NCBI RefSeq assembly: GCF_013385175.1 | Contig: NZ_JABZEO010000014.1 | Coordinates: 28,889-92,888 of the forward strand | Source of the DNA: Allochromatium humboldtianum | GTDB taxonomy: Bacteria; Pseudomonadota; Gammaproteobacteria; Chromatiales; Chromatiaceae | DNA: 64,000 bases | Direction of reading: 5' to 3' | In this document: positions 16,085 through 27,465 of the stretch, one piece after another | Position numbering within the stretch: the stretch's first letter is position 1 | Layout of the letters: each line of letters begins with the position of its first letter | Notes under the pieces: generated by a model | What the model saw: the letters and a program-made list of their open reading frames with translations, nothing else | Told to the model about the DNA's origin: nothing | Database searches by the model: none | Program-made: the position numbers and the translations under genes

Positions 16085-17524
16085 TCAGGCCTCCTCGGGG
16101 GCCGATTCCAGACGCGGACGCACGAAATAGTCGCGCGTCAGCCGGAAGACGATCGGACTGAGCAGCAACAGCGCGACCAGATTCGGCAGGGCCATGAGCG
16201 CGTTGAGCGTGTCGGCCACCAGCCAGATGAAGTCCAGTTGCGCGATGGCCCCGATCGGCAGCGCCAGCACCCAGAGCACCCGGAACGGCAGAATGGCCCG
16301 GTCGCCGAGCAGATACTGGGCGCAGCGCTCGCTGTAGACGCTCCAGCCGAGCGTGGTCGTGTAGGCAAAGAGCATCAGCCCGATGGCGACGACGTAGGAA
16401 CCGACACCGGGGAGTGCCGTCTCGAACGCCTGCGTGGAGAGCGCCGCTCCGGTTGCACCCGAGTCCCAGACGCCCGTGGTCACGATCACCAGGCCCGTGA
16501 TGGTGCAGATGACCAGGGTGTCGATGAAGGTGCCGGTCATGGCCACCGCGCCCTGGGCGACCGGGTCGTTCGATTGCGCGGCCGCATGCGCGATCGGGGC
16601 GCTGCCGAGACCCGCTTCGTTGGAGAACACGCCACGGGCCACGCCATATTGGATCGCCGCCGCGACCGTGGCGCCCGCGAAGCCGCCGGTCGCCGCCGTC
16701 GGATTGAACGCCTGTGTGAATACCAGCTCCAGCGCCGGCATGATCTGATCGCTGTTGAGCGCCAGCACCACCAGACCACCGATGACATAGATGACGGCCA
16801 TCAGTGGCACCAGCGCCGCCGAGACATCGCCGATGCGCTTGATGCCGCCGAGCAGCACCAGACCGGCGAACACCGCCATCACCACACCCGTGACCCAGAA
16901 GGGCACGCCGAAGGCGTCCTGGGTCGCGTGAGCCACCGAGTTGGCCTGGACCGTGTTGCCGATTCCAAAGCCCGCCAGCACACCGAAGACGGCGAAGGCC
17001 GTGGCCATCCACAGCCATTTCTTGCCCAACCCCAGCTTGATGTAGTACATGGGGCCGCCGAGATGGCTGCCCTTGCCGTCGACCTCGCGATAGTGCAGCG
17101 CCAGCACCGCCTCGGCGTACTTGGTCGCCATGCCGACCAGGGCGGTGCACCACATCCAGAACAGCGCGCCCGGTCCGCCAAGGAAGATAGCCGTGGCCAC
17201 GCCCGCGATGTTACCCGTGCCGACGGTCGCCGAGAGCACCGTCATGAGCGCGTGATAAGGCGGAATGTCGCCATTGCCCTGGCTGACGCGCCCGCGCCAG
17301 AGCATACGAAAACCGAAGCCGAGCTTGATGAGCGGCATCAAGCGCAGTCCCAGCATCAGAAAGAAACCCACACCCAGGATCAGGACCAACATCGGCGGCC
17401 CCCAGACCCAGCCGTTCAAGACGTTGATCCACGCGGTTATCTGTTCCACTGCCGTCGTGCCCCCGTAAAATGCGTCGAGTTGAAGGAAGACCGTCGAAAA
17501 CCGAGCCGTTCGCATCCGATCCAC
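16085..17524 (-). CDS. sodium:alanine symporter family protein (AGCS)
   Basis: Imports alanine or glycine with Na+. The 479-residue protein has about ten hydrophobic helices, the family opening NGWVWGPPMLVLILGVGFF, and the signature ATVGTGNIAGVATAIFLGGPGALFWMW with KYAEAVLALHYR. A second signature block is GVARGVFSNEAGLGSAPIAHAAA. It heads a minus-strand run of three genes with the stress protein and the P-type ATPase, with 52 bases or fewer to the next start. If the P-type ATPase exports Na+, it would recycle the Na+ brought in here. Confidence 0.93.
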   Translation of the reverse strand: MDRMRTARFSTVFLQLDAFYGGTTAVEQITAWINVLNGWVWGPPMLVLILGVGFFLMLGLRLMPLIKLGFGFRMLWRGRVSQGNGDIPPYHALMTVLSATVGTGNIAGVATAIFLGGPGALFWMWCTALVGMATKYAEAVLALHYREVDGKGSHLGGPMYYIKLGLGKKWLWMATAFAVFGVLAGFGIGNTVQANSVAHATQDAFGVPFWVTGVVMAVFAGLVLLGGIKRIGDVSAALVPLMAVIYVIGGLVVLALNSDQIMPALELVFTQAFNPTAATGGFAGATVAAAIQYGVARGVFSNEAGLGSAPIAHAAAQSNDPVAQGAVAMTGTFIDTLVICTITGLVIVTTGVWDSGATGAALSTQAFETALPGVGSYVVAIGLMLFAYTTTLGWSVYSERCAQYLLGDRAILPFRVLWVLALPIGAIAQLDFIWLVADTLNALMALPNLVALLLLSPIVFRLTRDYFVRPRLESAPEEA

Positions 17525-17666
17525 GCCGGACGCGACCCGCGCGACACTATATCAAGCCCAAGCGGGCGACAAGGGAGGCGCTTGGCGCGCTTTCGAGGCG
17601 CACGGCTTTACCGCGAACGCCTCCAGGCCGTATGCTCGCGCGATCTTTTTCAAGCCACGGGCCTTC

Positions 17667-18347
17667 ATGAAACTCTTCATCGACTTCCTTCCGATCCTGC
17701 TCTTCTTCATCGCCTACAAGTTCGCCGGTATCTACTGGGCGACGGCCGTGGCCATCGGTGCGACGGCGATCCAGGTCGCCTGGCTCTGGGCGCGTCATCG
17801 TCGGGTCGAGAAGATGCCGCTGGCCACGCTCGGGCTGCTGGTCGTCTTCGGCGGCCTGACCATCGCGCTCCACGATCCCATCTTCGTGATGTGGAAGCCG
17901 ACCCTGGTCAACTGGCTGTTCGCCGCCGTCTTCATCGGCAGTCACTGGATCGGCGAACGCACCCTGATCGAGCGCATGATGGGGCAGGCCATCGAACTGC
18001 CCAAGCCGATCTGGACGCGGCTCAATGCGTTCTGGAGCGGATTCTTCGTCTTTCTCGGGCTGGCCAATCTGTTCGTGGTCTATGTCGGCAGCGGCTTCTA
18101 CGAGGCGCATCAGGCGCTGCTGGCGGCGACCGGCGAGACCGGCGTGGATCTTTCGGCCTGTGCGACGCTCTATACCGGGTCGGTACTGGATCTCTGCACC
18201 CAGGCCCAGGCGCGCGAGTCGACTTGGGTCGACTTCAAGCTCTTCGGTATGATGGGGCTGACGATCGCGTTCGTGATCGCGCAGTCGCTCTATCTATCGC
18301 GCCATATCAAAGAAGACCCCGAAACCCAAGCCCTGGAGACGGATTGA
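17667..18347 (+). CDS. yciB: septation protein A (YciB/IspZ) with an internal insertion
   Basis: An inner-membrane protein linked to cell division and envelope synthesis. The start [21 protein letters not shown] and the end [27 protein letters not shown] are typical, as is [34 protein letters not shown]. The protein has 226 residues, whereas the family usually has about 180. The extra segment (about residues 142-184) lies before the last helix, where the usual protein has only a short loop, and contains Cys165 and Cys177. It would face the periplasm or cytoplasm depending on topology. The yciI gene follows after one base. Confidence 0.92.
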   Translation: MKLFIDFLPILLFFIAYKFAGIYWATAVAIGATAIQVAWLWARHRRVEKMPLATLGLLVVFGGLTIALHDPIFVMWKPTLVNWLFAAVFIGSHWIGERTLIERMMGQAIELPKPIWTRLNAFWSGFFVFLGLANLFVVYVGSGFYEAHQALLAATGETGVDLSACATLYTGSVLDLCTQAQARESTWVDFKLFGMMGLTIAFVIAQSLYLSRHIKEDPETQALETD

Positions 18348-18348
18348 C

Positions 18349-18648
18349 GTGCTCTATGCCATCATCGCTGTCGATCATCCCAACAGCCTGTCGGCGCGCC
18401 AGCAGGCACGACCGGCGCATCTGGCCCGACTCGAAGCCCTGCGCGACGAGGGCCGGCTGATCCTCGCCGGTCCGCATCCGGCCATCGACAGCCCGGACCC
18501 CGGCGAGGCCGGGTTCAACGGCTCGCTGATCGTCGCCGAGTTCCCCGATCTGGCGGCGGCCGAAGCCTGGGCGGCGGACGACCCCTATCGCGCGGCGGGC
18601 GTCTACAGCACCGTCAGCGTCAAGCCGTTCAAGCAGGTCTTTCCCTGA
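18349..18648 (+). CDS. yciI: YciI-family protein
   Basis: This 99-residue protein starts at GTG 18349, one base after yciB, so the two are likely co-translated, as is common in gammaproteobacteria. It has the YciI signature: [36 protein letters not shown], with the conserved His-Arg-Asp-like active-site residues, then [23 protein letters not shown]. The fold is a dimeric ferredoxin-like alpha-beta barrel. The enzymatic role of family members is not firmly established. Confidence 0.92.
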   Translation: MLYAIIAVDHPNSLSARQQARPAHLARLEALRDEGRLILAGPHPAIDSPDPGEAGFNGSLIVAEFPDLAAAEAWAADDPYRAAGVYSTVSVKPFKQVFP

Positions 18649-18740
18649 GTCTTCGCGTCCAGGTTCGCGCGCAAGCCGAATCTGGCTGGATCAGCCGTTT
18701 TTCACCACTCCATTCTGTTCAATCGATGGAATCTTTACTC

Positions 18741-19601
18741 ATGAAGAAAACACCCCTTGCGCTCTTGCTGTGCACCCTGCTCGCCACCGGCGGCGCCATT
18801 GCCGAGGACAAGAAGGACACCGACTCGCCCGAGACCCTGATCGCCACCGTCAACGGCACCCCCTATCGGCTCGATGTGTTCCGCGTCTTCTTCATGGAGC
18901 GCCTCCAGGGACGCCCGACCAACAATGACCCGGCGGTGCAGCAGCAGCTCTTCGACGAGTTCATGAACCTGATCGTCGCCTCGCAGGAAGGCGACCGCCG
19001 CAAACTCGAAGGCGAGCGCAACGTGGTCGCGGCGCTGGAACTCGAGCGCATGAAGGTGATGTCGAACGCCGCGCTCTCGGCGATGGCTGACGAGATCGAG
19101 CCGAGCGAGAAGGAACTGAAGGAAGCCTATGACCGGATCAAGGAGCAGGCCAGCCGCACCGAATACAAGGCCCGTCACATCCTGCTCAAGAGCGAGGACG
19201 AGGCCAAGAAGCTGATCAAGCAGCTGGACAAGGGTTCCAAGTTCGAGGATCTGGCCAAGAAGCACTCCGAGGGTCCGACCGGCAAGGATGGCGGCGATCT
19301 GGGCTGGTTCGACCCGTCGCAGATGGTGGCGCCCTTCGCCGAGGCCGTGACCAAGCTGGAGCCGGGTTCCTACACCAAGGAGCCGGTCCAGACCCAGTTC
19401 GGCTGGCACATCATCGAGCTTCAGGAGACCCGCAAGGCCGAGCCGCCGTCCTTCGAGGACGCCAAGCCGCAGCTGACCGCGCTCGTCAAGCGCCAGAAGC
19501 TCGGCGAGAAGCTCGCCGACATGCGTAACAACGCTATGGTGGATCTCAACGAGGACGTCGTGCGTCTGAAGGCCGAAGGCGAGGACGCCAAGAAGGACTG
19601 A
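18741..19601 (+). CDS. secreted PpiC-type peptidyl-prolyl isomerase
   Basis: A periplasmic parvulin-type foldase. ATG 18741 is preferred because it gives a clean signal peptide (MKKTPLALLLCTLLATGGAIA); an earlier ATG at 18726 adds five residues. After an N-terminal helical chaperone part, the parvulin domain (about residues 140-240) reads KARHILLKSEDEAKKL, KHSEGPTGKDGGDLGWF and QTQFGWHIIEL, which contain the conserved catalytic His and aromatic residues. The tail is charged. It lies alone, convergent with the minus-strand genes after a strong hairpin. It is distinct from SurA by its single parvulin domain. Confidence 0.93.
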   Translation: MKKTPLALLLCTLLATGGAIAEDKKDTDSPETLIATVNGTPYRLDVFRVFFMERLQGRPTNNDPAVQQQLFDEFMNLIVASQEGDRRKLEGERNVVAALELERMKVMSNAALSAMADEIEPSEKELKEAYDRIKEQASRTEYKARHILLKSEDEAKKLIKQLDKGSKFEDLAKKHSEGPTGKDGGDLGWFDPSQMVAPFAEAVTKLEPGSYTKEPVQTQFGWHIIELQETRKAEPPSFEDAKPQLTALVKRQKLGEKLADMRNNAMVDLNEDVVRLKAEGEDAKKD

Positions 19602-19617
19602 GGTCGACGATCGACAG

Positions 19618-19650
19618 CCTGGATGGGTTCGGCGGACGAACTCATCCAGG
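19618..19650 (+). terminator. hairpin between ppiC-type gene and convergent genes
   Basis: Bases 19618-19631 (CCTGGATGGGTTCG) and 19637-19650 (CGAACTCATCCAGG) form a 14-bp stem with one G-T pair and a 5-base loop. It begins 17 bases after the + strand stop and lies about 30 bases from the end of the minus-strand frame at 19680. No T-run follows, so it may end transcription from both sides only with help. Confidence 0.55.
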
Positions 19651-19679
19651 CCGGACGGCAATCCGGAAAGCGAAAACCG

Positions 19680-19879
19680 TCAGGCTTCCGGCTTGTCCCG
19701 CGCGGCGAGGATGTTCTCGACCAATGGATAGACAGTCGTTTGCCCAAGGCTTCTTGGCCAATCCCTGCACGGCGGATGATTGCGCTTCTTGGCCCGACGA
19801 ATCGCCTCGTCGATCTGTGCCGAACTGATCTTCCGAATATCGATGCGGATCGGGCGGATACATGCGAGGGCGGACAGGT

Positions 19880-19883
<4 letters not shown>
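19680..19883 (-). CDS. possible small gene or remnant with TTG start (67 aa)
   Basis: This frame reads on from the stop of the preceding small gene: a TTG at 19881-19883 overlaps its TGA (TTGA). The product contains [27 protein letters not shown] and ends [14 protein letters not shown], which look like ordinary protein and not antisense translation. No ribosome site is obvious and the family is unknown. It could be a translationally coupled gene, the detached tail of the preceding protein after a frameshift, or chance. The upstream part of the open frame overlaps the previous gene and is not counted. Confidence 0.3.
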
Positions 19884-23113
<3,230 letters not shown>

Positions 23114-23341
23114 TCGAATGCTTAATGTTTGATGGAATTTTTACGATGTCATGTGAGGTCGCAAGTATACCCAAGGACCGCCGGTTTTTCGTTCAGATCC
23201 TCGATTCAACCAATGCGTGTATGGAAATCAACCAAGTGCCGCCAGCATCTTAACCCAAGCCTCACCGCCTTGCCCGCCACCGTGCTGTGGAAAAACAGGT
23301 GATCCGGCGGGCACGGCGCGGCTGAGGCAATCTCGCCCTTT

Positions 23342-23357
23342 TGTCGTGAATGACACA
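23342..23357 (+). promoter_or_regulatory. NifA upstream activator site (TGT-N10-ACA)
   Basis: TGT at 23342-23344, ten bases, then ACA at 23355-23357 exactly match the NifA binding consensus TGT-N10-ACA. It lies about 85 bases upstream of the expected transcription start of nifV, within the usual distance for NifA activation. Confidence 0.75.
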
Positions 23358-23412
23358 GGAGCTGGACGGGGGCAAAAGCCATAAGCCTCTGAATCGATGC
23401 AATAAATAAAAA

Positions 23413-23428
23413 TGGCTCGCTTTGTGCT
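23413..23428 (+). promoter_or_regulatory. sigma-54 (-24/-12) promoter of nifV
   Basis: TGGCTCG (23413-23419) and GTGC (23424-23427) match the -24/-12 elements. The GG and GC dinucleotides are exactly spaced as in the TGGCACG-N4-TTGC consensus, with two base differences. Start of transcription is expected near 23438, giving a short leader before ATG 23462. With the NifA site this predicts nitrogen-fixation control of nifVWZM. Confidence 0.75.
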
Positions 23429-23461
23429 TAAAGCCTCGACAGAGGTCTTTCGGAGCGAGCC

Positions 23462-24616
23462 ATGTCGAACCCCCATCATCCAGTCATCATCAACGACACC
23501 ACCCTGCGCGACGGCGAGCAGTCGGCGGGCGTGGCCTTCTCACTCGACGAGAAGCTGGCCATCGCGCAGGGACTCGACGCGCTCGGCGTCCCGGAGCTGG
23601 AGATCGGCATTCCGGCGATGGGCGAGGAGGAGCGCGAGTCGATTCGCGCCGTGGCCGCACTTGGACTCTCGTCCCGGCTCATGGTCTGGACCCGGATGCT
23701 GGTCGACGACATCGCGCAGTGCCGTGATCTCGGGGTGCAGCTGGCCGATCTCTCCATTCCGCTCTCAGATCAGCAGATCGCGCGCAAGCTCGGGCGCGAT
23801 CGGGACTGGGTGCTGGCCCAGATCGCGCGCAAGGTCCGTCTGGCCCTGGATCTGGGGCTGGAGGTCTGTGTCGGCGGCGAGGATGCCTCGCGCGCCGATC
23901 CTGAATTCCTGTGGCGTGCGGCTGAGACTGCCCAAGCGGCCGGTGCGCGACGCTTCCGCTTCGCCGACACGGTCGGGCTCATGGATCCCTTCAGTCTCTA
24001 CGAGCGTTTGCGCGCGCTGCGCGTCCGCGTCGATCTGGAGATCGAGATGCATGCCCACGACGATCTCGGGCTGGCGACCGCCAACACCCTCGCTGCGGTT
24101 CGCGCCGGTGCGACCCATGTCAACACCACGGTCCATGGTCTCGGCGAGCGGGCCGGAAACGCGGCGCTCGAAGAGGTCGTCATGGGTCTCAAGCATGTCC
24201 ACGGGTTCGACTGCGGTGTCACCCTGAAAGGCTTTTCCAGCCTCTCGACCCTGGTCGCCCAAGCGTCCGGCAAGCCGATCGCCTGGCACAAGAGTCTGGT
24301 CGGCGCTGGGGCTTTCACGCACGAGGCCGGCATCCATGTCGATGGTCTGATCAAGGATCCGCTGAATTATCAGGGCGTCGATCCGGCCGAACTCGGACTC
24401 AACCATCGGCTGGTGCTCGGCAAGCACTCGGGTCGACACGCCGTACAGCGCGTCTATGCCGAGAGCCTGTGCTTCGAACTCGATCAGGAGCAGGCCGAGC
24501 GCCTGCTGCCGCTGGTACGCCGCTTCGTCACCGAGACCAAGCGCAGTCCCGAGACCGGCGACCTGCGCCGCTTCCTCGCCGAGATCGGCCATCCGCAAAC
24601 GGCGCGACTGCAATGA
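23462..24616 (+). CDS. nifV: homocitrate synthase
   Basis: Condenses acetyl-CoA and 2-oxoglutarate to homocitrate, the organic ligand of the FeMo cofactor. The 384-residue protein opens with [17 protein letters not shown], the metal-binding and acetyl-CoA site signature of the LeuA/NifV family. [38 protein letters not shown] holds the His-x-His metal ligands and Gly-rich catalytic loop; [13 protein letters not shown] closes the catalytic domain. It starts the nif run behind a NifA site and sigma-54 promoter, followed by nifW, nifZ and nifM. Confidence 0.96.
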   Translation: MSNPHHPVIINDTTLRDGEQSAGVAFSLDEKLAIAQGLDALGVPELEIGIPAMGEEERESIRAVAALGLSSRLMVWTRMLVDDIAQCRDLGVQLADLSIPLSDQQIARKLGRDRDWVLAQIARKVRLALDLGLEVCVGGEDASRADPEFLWRAAETAQAAGARRFRFADTVGLMDPFSLYERLRALRVRVDLEIEMHAHDDLGLATANTLAAVRAGATHVNTTVHGLGERAGNAALEEVVMGLKHVHGFDCGVTLKGFSSLSTLVAQASGKPIAWHKSLVGAGAFTHEAGIHVDGLIKDPLNYQGVDPAELGLNHRLVLGKHSGRHAVQRVYAESLCFELDQEQAERLLPLVRRFVTETKRSPETGDLRRFLAEIGHPQTARLQ

Positions 24617-24664
24617 CGGGCGGCCTGCCGACGCCCGTGACCGCCCAACGACAGAGGTGATTCC

Positions 24665-25003
24665 ATGACCGACGACGACTTCGAACTTGACCTGAGCGAA
24701 CTGACCAGCGCCGAGGACTTCCTGGAGTATTTCGGGATCGATTACGTGCCGTCCGTGGTGCAGATCAATCGACTGCACATCCTGCAACGCTTCCACGACT
24801 ATCTCGATCAGGTCGACGAGATGCCGGACTCGGTCCAGGCCAAGTGGGCGCTGTATGCCGACCGGCTGCGCGCGGCCTATCAGGACTTCGTCACCTCGGA
24901 CGCGCGTACCGAGAAGGTCTTCCGGGTGTTCCGGATGCACGAGCCGCGCCGGGTAGCCATCCCGCTCAACGACCTGATGGAGAGCCGCCCCCATGCGACC
25001 TGA
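24665..25003 (+). CDS. nifW: nitrogenase stabilising/protective protein NifW
   Basis: Accessory protein that helps keep MoFe protein active, reported to protect against oxygen. This 112-residue product is slightly longer than typical and starts with an acidic stretch (MTDDDFELDLSELTSAEDFLEYFGIDY) followed by the NifW core VQINRLHILQRFHDYL and the C-terminal KVFRVFRMHEPRRVAIPL. A ribosome site (AGAGGTGA) precedes the ATG. The gene follows nifV by 48 bases and overlaps nifZ by 11 bases. Confidence 0.94.
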   Translation: MTDDDFELDLSELTSAEDFLEYFGIDYVPSVVQINRLHILQRFHDYLDQVDEMPDSVQAKWALYADRLRAAYQDFVTSDARTEKVFRVFRMHEPRRVAIPLNDLMESRPHAT

Positions 25004-25478
25004 ATATGAGTATGGCGACGAGGTGCGGGTGCTGCGCAACGTGCGCAACGACGGCACCTATCCGGGCGAGCCGACCGGCGCGTTGCTGATCCGGCGCGGC
25101 AGCACCGGCTTCGTGCGCGATGTCGGCACCTTTCTACAGGATCAGCTCATCTATTCGGTGCATTTTCTCGACAGCGACCGCATCGTCGGTTGCCGGGCCG
25201 AGGAACTCCAACGCGCCGACGAACCCTGGATCCCGAGCCGTTTCGAGTTCCGCGATCAGGTCGCCGCCCGCTTGCCGCTCGGACTCCAGGGGCGTGTCCT
25301 GGTCGAGGCCGGCGAGGTCGGCGAGGTGATCCGCGTCCTACGCGACCATCCGGGCGGCGTGGCCTATCACGTCCATTTCCCCGATCGCAACACCCTGATC
25401 GTGCCCGAGACCGCCCTGACCGAACCCGAGACCCCAACCGCCGGCGCGTCGGCCGAGGCCGATGGCGTAGCGCTGTGA
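24993..25478 (+). CDS. nifZ: NifZ (MoFe protein P-cluster maturation), apparently duplicated
   Basis: Helps build the second P-cluster of the MoFe protein. The first part (MRPEYEYGDEVRVLRNVRNDGTYPG...GSTGFVRDVGTFLQDQLIYSVHFLD) is the canonical NifZ domain. From about residue 85 a second, similar domain follows (LGLQGRVLVEAGEVGEVIRVL...VAYHVHFPDRNTLIVPE), so the 161-residue protein appears to carry two related units, as some NifZ proteins do. It overlaps nifW by 11 bases. The frame of nifM begins right at its stop. Confidence 0.92.
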   Translation: MRPEYEYGDEVRVLRNVRNDGTYPGEPTGALLIRRGSTGFVRDVGTFLQDQLIYSVHFLDSDRIVGCRAEELQRADEPWIPSRFEFRDQVAARLPLGLQGRVLVEAGEVGEVIRVLRDHPGGVAYHVHFPDRNTLIVPETALTEPETPTAGASAEADGVAL

Positions 25479-25486
25479 TCCGAGGC

Positions 25487-26377
25487 ATGAGCGAGTATCC
25501 CGAGATGAACCAGGCTGTCAGCGAACATCGCCCCACCCCGCCGGCTGAGTATCGTTACCATCGGCTGCGTGCCGCCGCCGAGCGGTTTCAGACCGCCGTG
25601 GATGCCCTGGAGACGGCACAACGCCTCGAAGTCGAGCGTCTGGCCGAACGGACCTGGGCGCTCGAGTCACGGGTGCTGGCGACGGAAGAAGCGCGCGACA
25701 CCCTGATTTCCGAGCGACGTCTCGACGAGGCGCTGGCCGAGGTGCAGCGACGTTACCCGGATGCGGGCGAATTTCAGGAGGATCTGGCGCGTCATGGACT
25801 CGATGAGGCGACGCTACGCCGGGCATTGCGTCGTGAGCTGATCTTCGATGCCGTGATGACGCGGGTCGGAGCGCGCGCCGAGGCCGTCAGCGAGGAAGAG
25901 GTGCGGCAGTTCCATGCCGAGCACGCCGAGCGTTTTCAGATCCCGGAGCGACGCACGGCGCGCCATATCCTGATCACCATCAACAGCGATTATGCCGAGA
26001 ACAGCCGCGAGGCGGCGCGTACCCGTATCGACGCGATCGCCGAGGAAGTCCAGGCAGATCCGCAGGCCTTCGGCCAACTCGCGCGCCGTCATTCCGAATG
26101 CCCGACGGCGATGGAGGACGGGCGTCTCGGCGCCCTGCCACGCGGACGGCTCTATCCCGAACTCGATGCAGCGCTCTTTGCGCTCGACGCCGGTCAGGTC
26201 AGCGGCGTGCTGGAGTCCGAGGTCGGCTTCCACCTACTCTGGTGTGAGTGCATCGAGCCAGCGCGCACGGTCGATCTCGATCAGGCCCGTGAGCAGATCC
26301 GCACCCGGCTCGAAGCCCAGCGCCGGCACGACTGCCAGAAAGCCTGGATCGCACGGTTGAGCCGCGCCGACGCCTAG
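25487..26377 (+). CDS. nifM: NifM (peptidyl-prolyl isomerase for the nitrogenase iron protein)
   Basis: Needed for folding and activity of NifH. ATG 25487 gives 296 residues; GTG 25475, overlapping the nifZ stop, is an alternative. The N-terminal half is helical and NifM-specific; the C-terminal parvulin domain (about residues 155-260) has RTARHILITINSDY, QLARRHSECPTAMEDGRLGALPRGRLYPELDAALFAL and SEVGFHLLWCECIEP. It ends the nif run and is convergent, after four bases, with a hemerythrin-like gene. Confidence 0.93.
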   Translation: MSEYPEMNQAVSEHRPTPPAEYRYHRLRAAAERFQTAVDALETAQRLEVERLAERTWALESRVLATEEARDTLISERRLDEALAEVQRRYPDAGEFQEDLARHGLDEATLRRALRRELIFDAVMTRVGARAEAVSEEEVRQFHAEHAERFQIPERRTARHILITINSDYAENSREAARTRIDAIAEEVQADPQAFGQLARRHSECPTAMEDGRLGALPRGRLYPELDAALFALDAGQVSGVLESEVGFHLLWCECIEPARTVDLDQAREQIRTRLEAQRRHDCQKAWIARLSRADA

Positions 26378-26381
26378 CGCT

Positions 26382-26828
26382 TCAAGCCGCGGCCTGTTCC
26401 TTCTCGTCGAGCTTGCGGATCAGCGGATAGAGATACTCGGTCTCGCGCTGCAGGCGATCCATGACCAGGGCGAACATCTGTTCGGTATCCTGCACGAAGG
26501 AGGCGTGATCGCTGATCGTCAGCGAGTGGCGTTTCTCCGAACACCATTGTTTGACATAGGCGCCGAAGATGCGCTTGATCTCGGTCGAGCCGGACAGGAA
26601 GCGGTTGGCGGTATTCTTGACCGACTGGTCCGGATAGGACAGGAGCTTGCCGCAGAGATCGCGGTCGACGACCTCCATGTGCTCGCGTACATGGTTGGTC
26701 AGATCGAAGAAGACGTTACAGGTGACATCGGTATCACACATGGAACGCTCCCGGACCAGATAGAGGAAGACGTTCGAGAGCTCAGTGATCTTGTGGTTCT
26801 GAGCGTGTAATTGTTCGAAAGCGACCAT
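26382..26828 (-). CDS. hemerythrin-like protein
   Basis: This 148-residue all-helical protein looks like the hemerythrin cation-binding family: early helix with histidines (LHAQNHKI), FFDLTNHVREHMEVVDRD with the His-x3-His pair, a third helix, and a final one (LVMDRLQRETEYLYPLIRKL) with a carboxylate. Bacterial relatives bind a di-iron site and react with oxygen or NO. Genes of this type often lie near nif clusters and may protect nitrogenase; here the gene is convergent to nifM, with stops four bases apart. The exact ligand set is incomplete by eye, so function is inferred. Confidence 0.75.
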   Translation of the reverse strand: MVAFEQLHAQNHKITELSNVFLYLVRERSMCDTDVTCNVFFDLTNHVREHMEVVDRDLCGKLLSYPDQSVKNTANRFLSGSTEIKRIFGAYVKQWCSEKRHSLTISDHASFVQDTEQMFALVMDRLQRETEYLYPLIRKLDEKEQAAA

Positions 26829-27198
26829 GTCGAGACTCCTCCTGCCGAACGGTGGATAGCGGGGTGGTATTTTGGTGATCTTCCGCGGGGATGCGGCCCC
26901 TTGCGGGATGGGGCGATGGTACAGGTCACGTTTGACGAAGAAGGGGGTCGCGACTCAAGTAAACCACCATGTCTTCTGCATTTTACGTCAAACCCAGGGA
27001 TGAATACAGATTACCCATAATCAATATTTGTTTTGTGCCGATCTGCAAAACACAGGCGCCGGACAGATCGCCCCGGCCCCGAGAGCCTATAGCAGACACA
27101 GCTTAGACCAAGGCTCGTCCAGTATCTCCACGGGCACGATAACAGTTAAACTTGATCCGTATCCACAAGCTATGTCTCGCCCAAGGAGCGATCAACTC
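26829..27198. other. 370-base intergenic region between hemerythrin-like and Trm112-like genes
   Basis: I see no supported gene, RNA or promoter here. The only structure noticed is a 7-bp inverted repeat, TGTTTTG at 27029-27035 with CAAAACA at 27046-27052. The region is more AT-rich than its neighbours and contains the divergent starts of both flanking genes, so promoters are expected, but I cannot place them. Confidence 0.5.
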
Positions 27199-27390
27199 AT
27201 GCTCGACAAGAAACTCCTCGACATCCTCGTCTGCCCGGTCACCAAGGGTCCGCTGATCCTCGACAAGGCGCGCGGGGAACTCATCTCGCTGTCGGCCCAG
27301 CTCGCCTACCCCATCCGTGACGACATCCCCATCATGCTGGAGGACGAAGCACGGCGACTGACGCTGGAAGAACTCGACAGCTATCGTTGA
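27199..27390 (+). CDS. Trm112-family protein
   Basis: A 63-residue partner protein related to YcaR/Trm112, which activates methyltransferases in other systems. It begins [19 protein letters not shown] and ends [24 protein letters not shown], the family pattern. Only one cysteine of the usual CPxC pair is kept (CPVT), so zinc binding is probably lost, as in several proteobacterial members. The frame is open upstream, but similarity starts here. In many bacteria this gene lies beside lpxK or kdsB; here it is isolated. Confidence 0.9.
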   Translation: MLDKKLLDILVCPVTKGPLILDKARGELISLSAQLAYPIRDDIPIMLEDEARRLTLEELDSYR

Positions 27391-27465
27391 AGCGGCCACG
27401 GGCGGACGGGTTCGTCCAGTCACCCGCCTGCCCATGTTCTCAGGTGCGATCCGACTCGACGCGAC

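Larger units (their letters stand above)
23114..23461. other. 348-base intergenic region between divergent zipA and nifV
   Basis: The region contains a NifA-type site at 23342-23357 and a sigma-54 promoter at 23413-23428, both oriented to nifV. The zipA-proximal part (23114-23330) holds no frame or repeat that I can support. An A-rich stretch between the NifA site and the promoter (AATAAATAAAAA, 23401-23412) might help DNA bending, but I cannot claim an IHF site. Confidence 0.6.

Noticed and set aside
16238..18460. 740-codon + strand frame
   Set aside because: It runs antisense to the alanine symporter and out of frame through yciB; composition is that of a shadow frame.
27029..27052. TGTTTTG/CAAAACA inverted repeat as an operator
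   Set aside because: Only seven base pairs, a single copy, and no promoter located near it.
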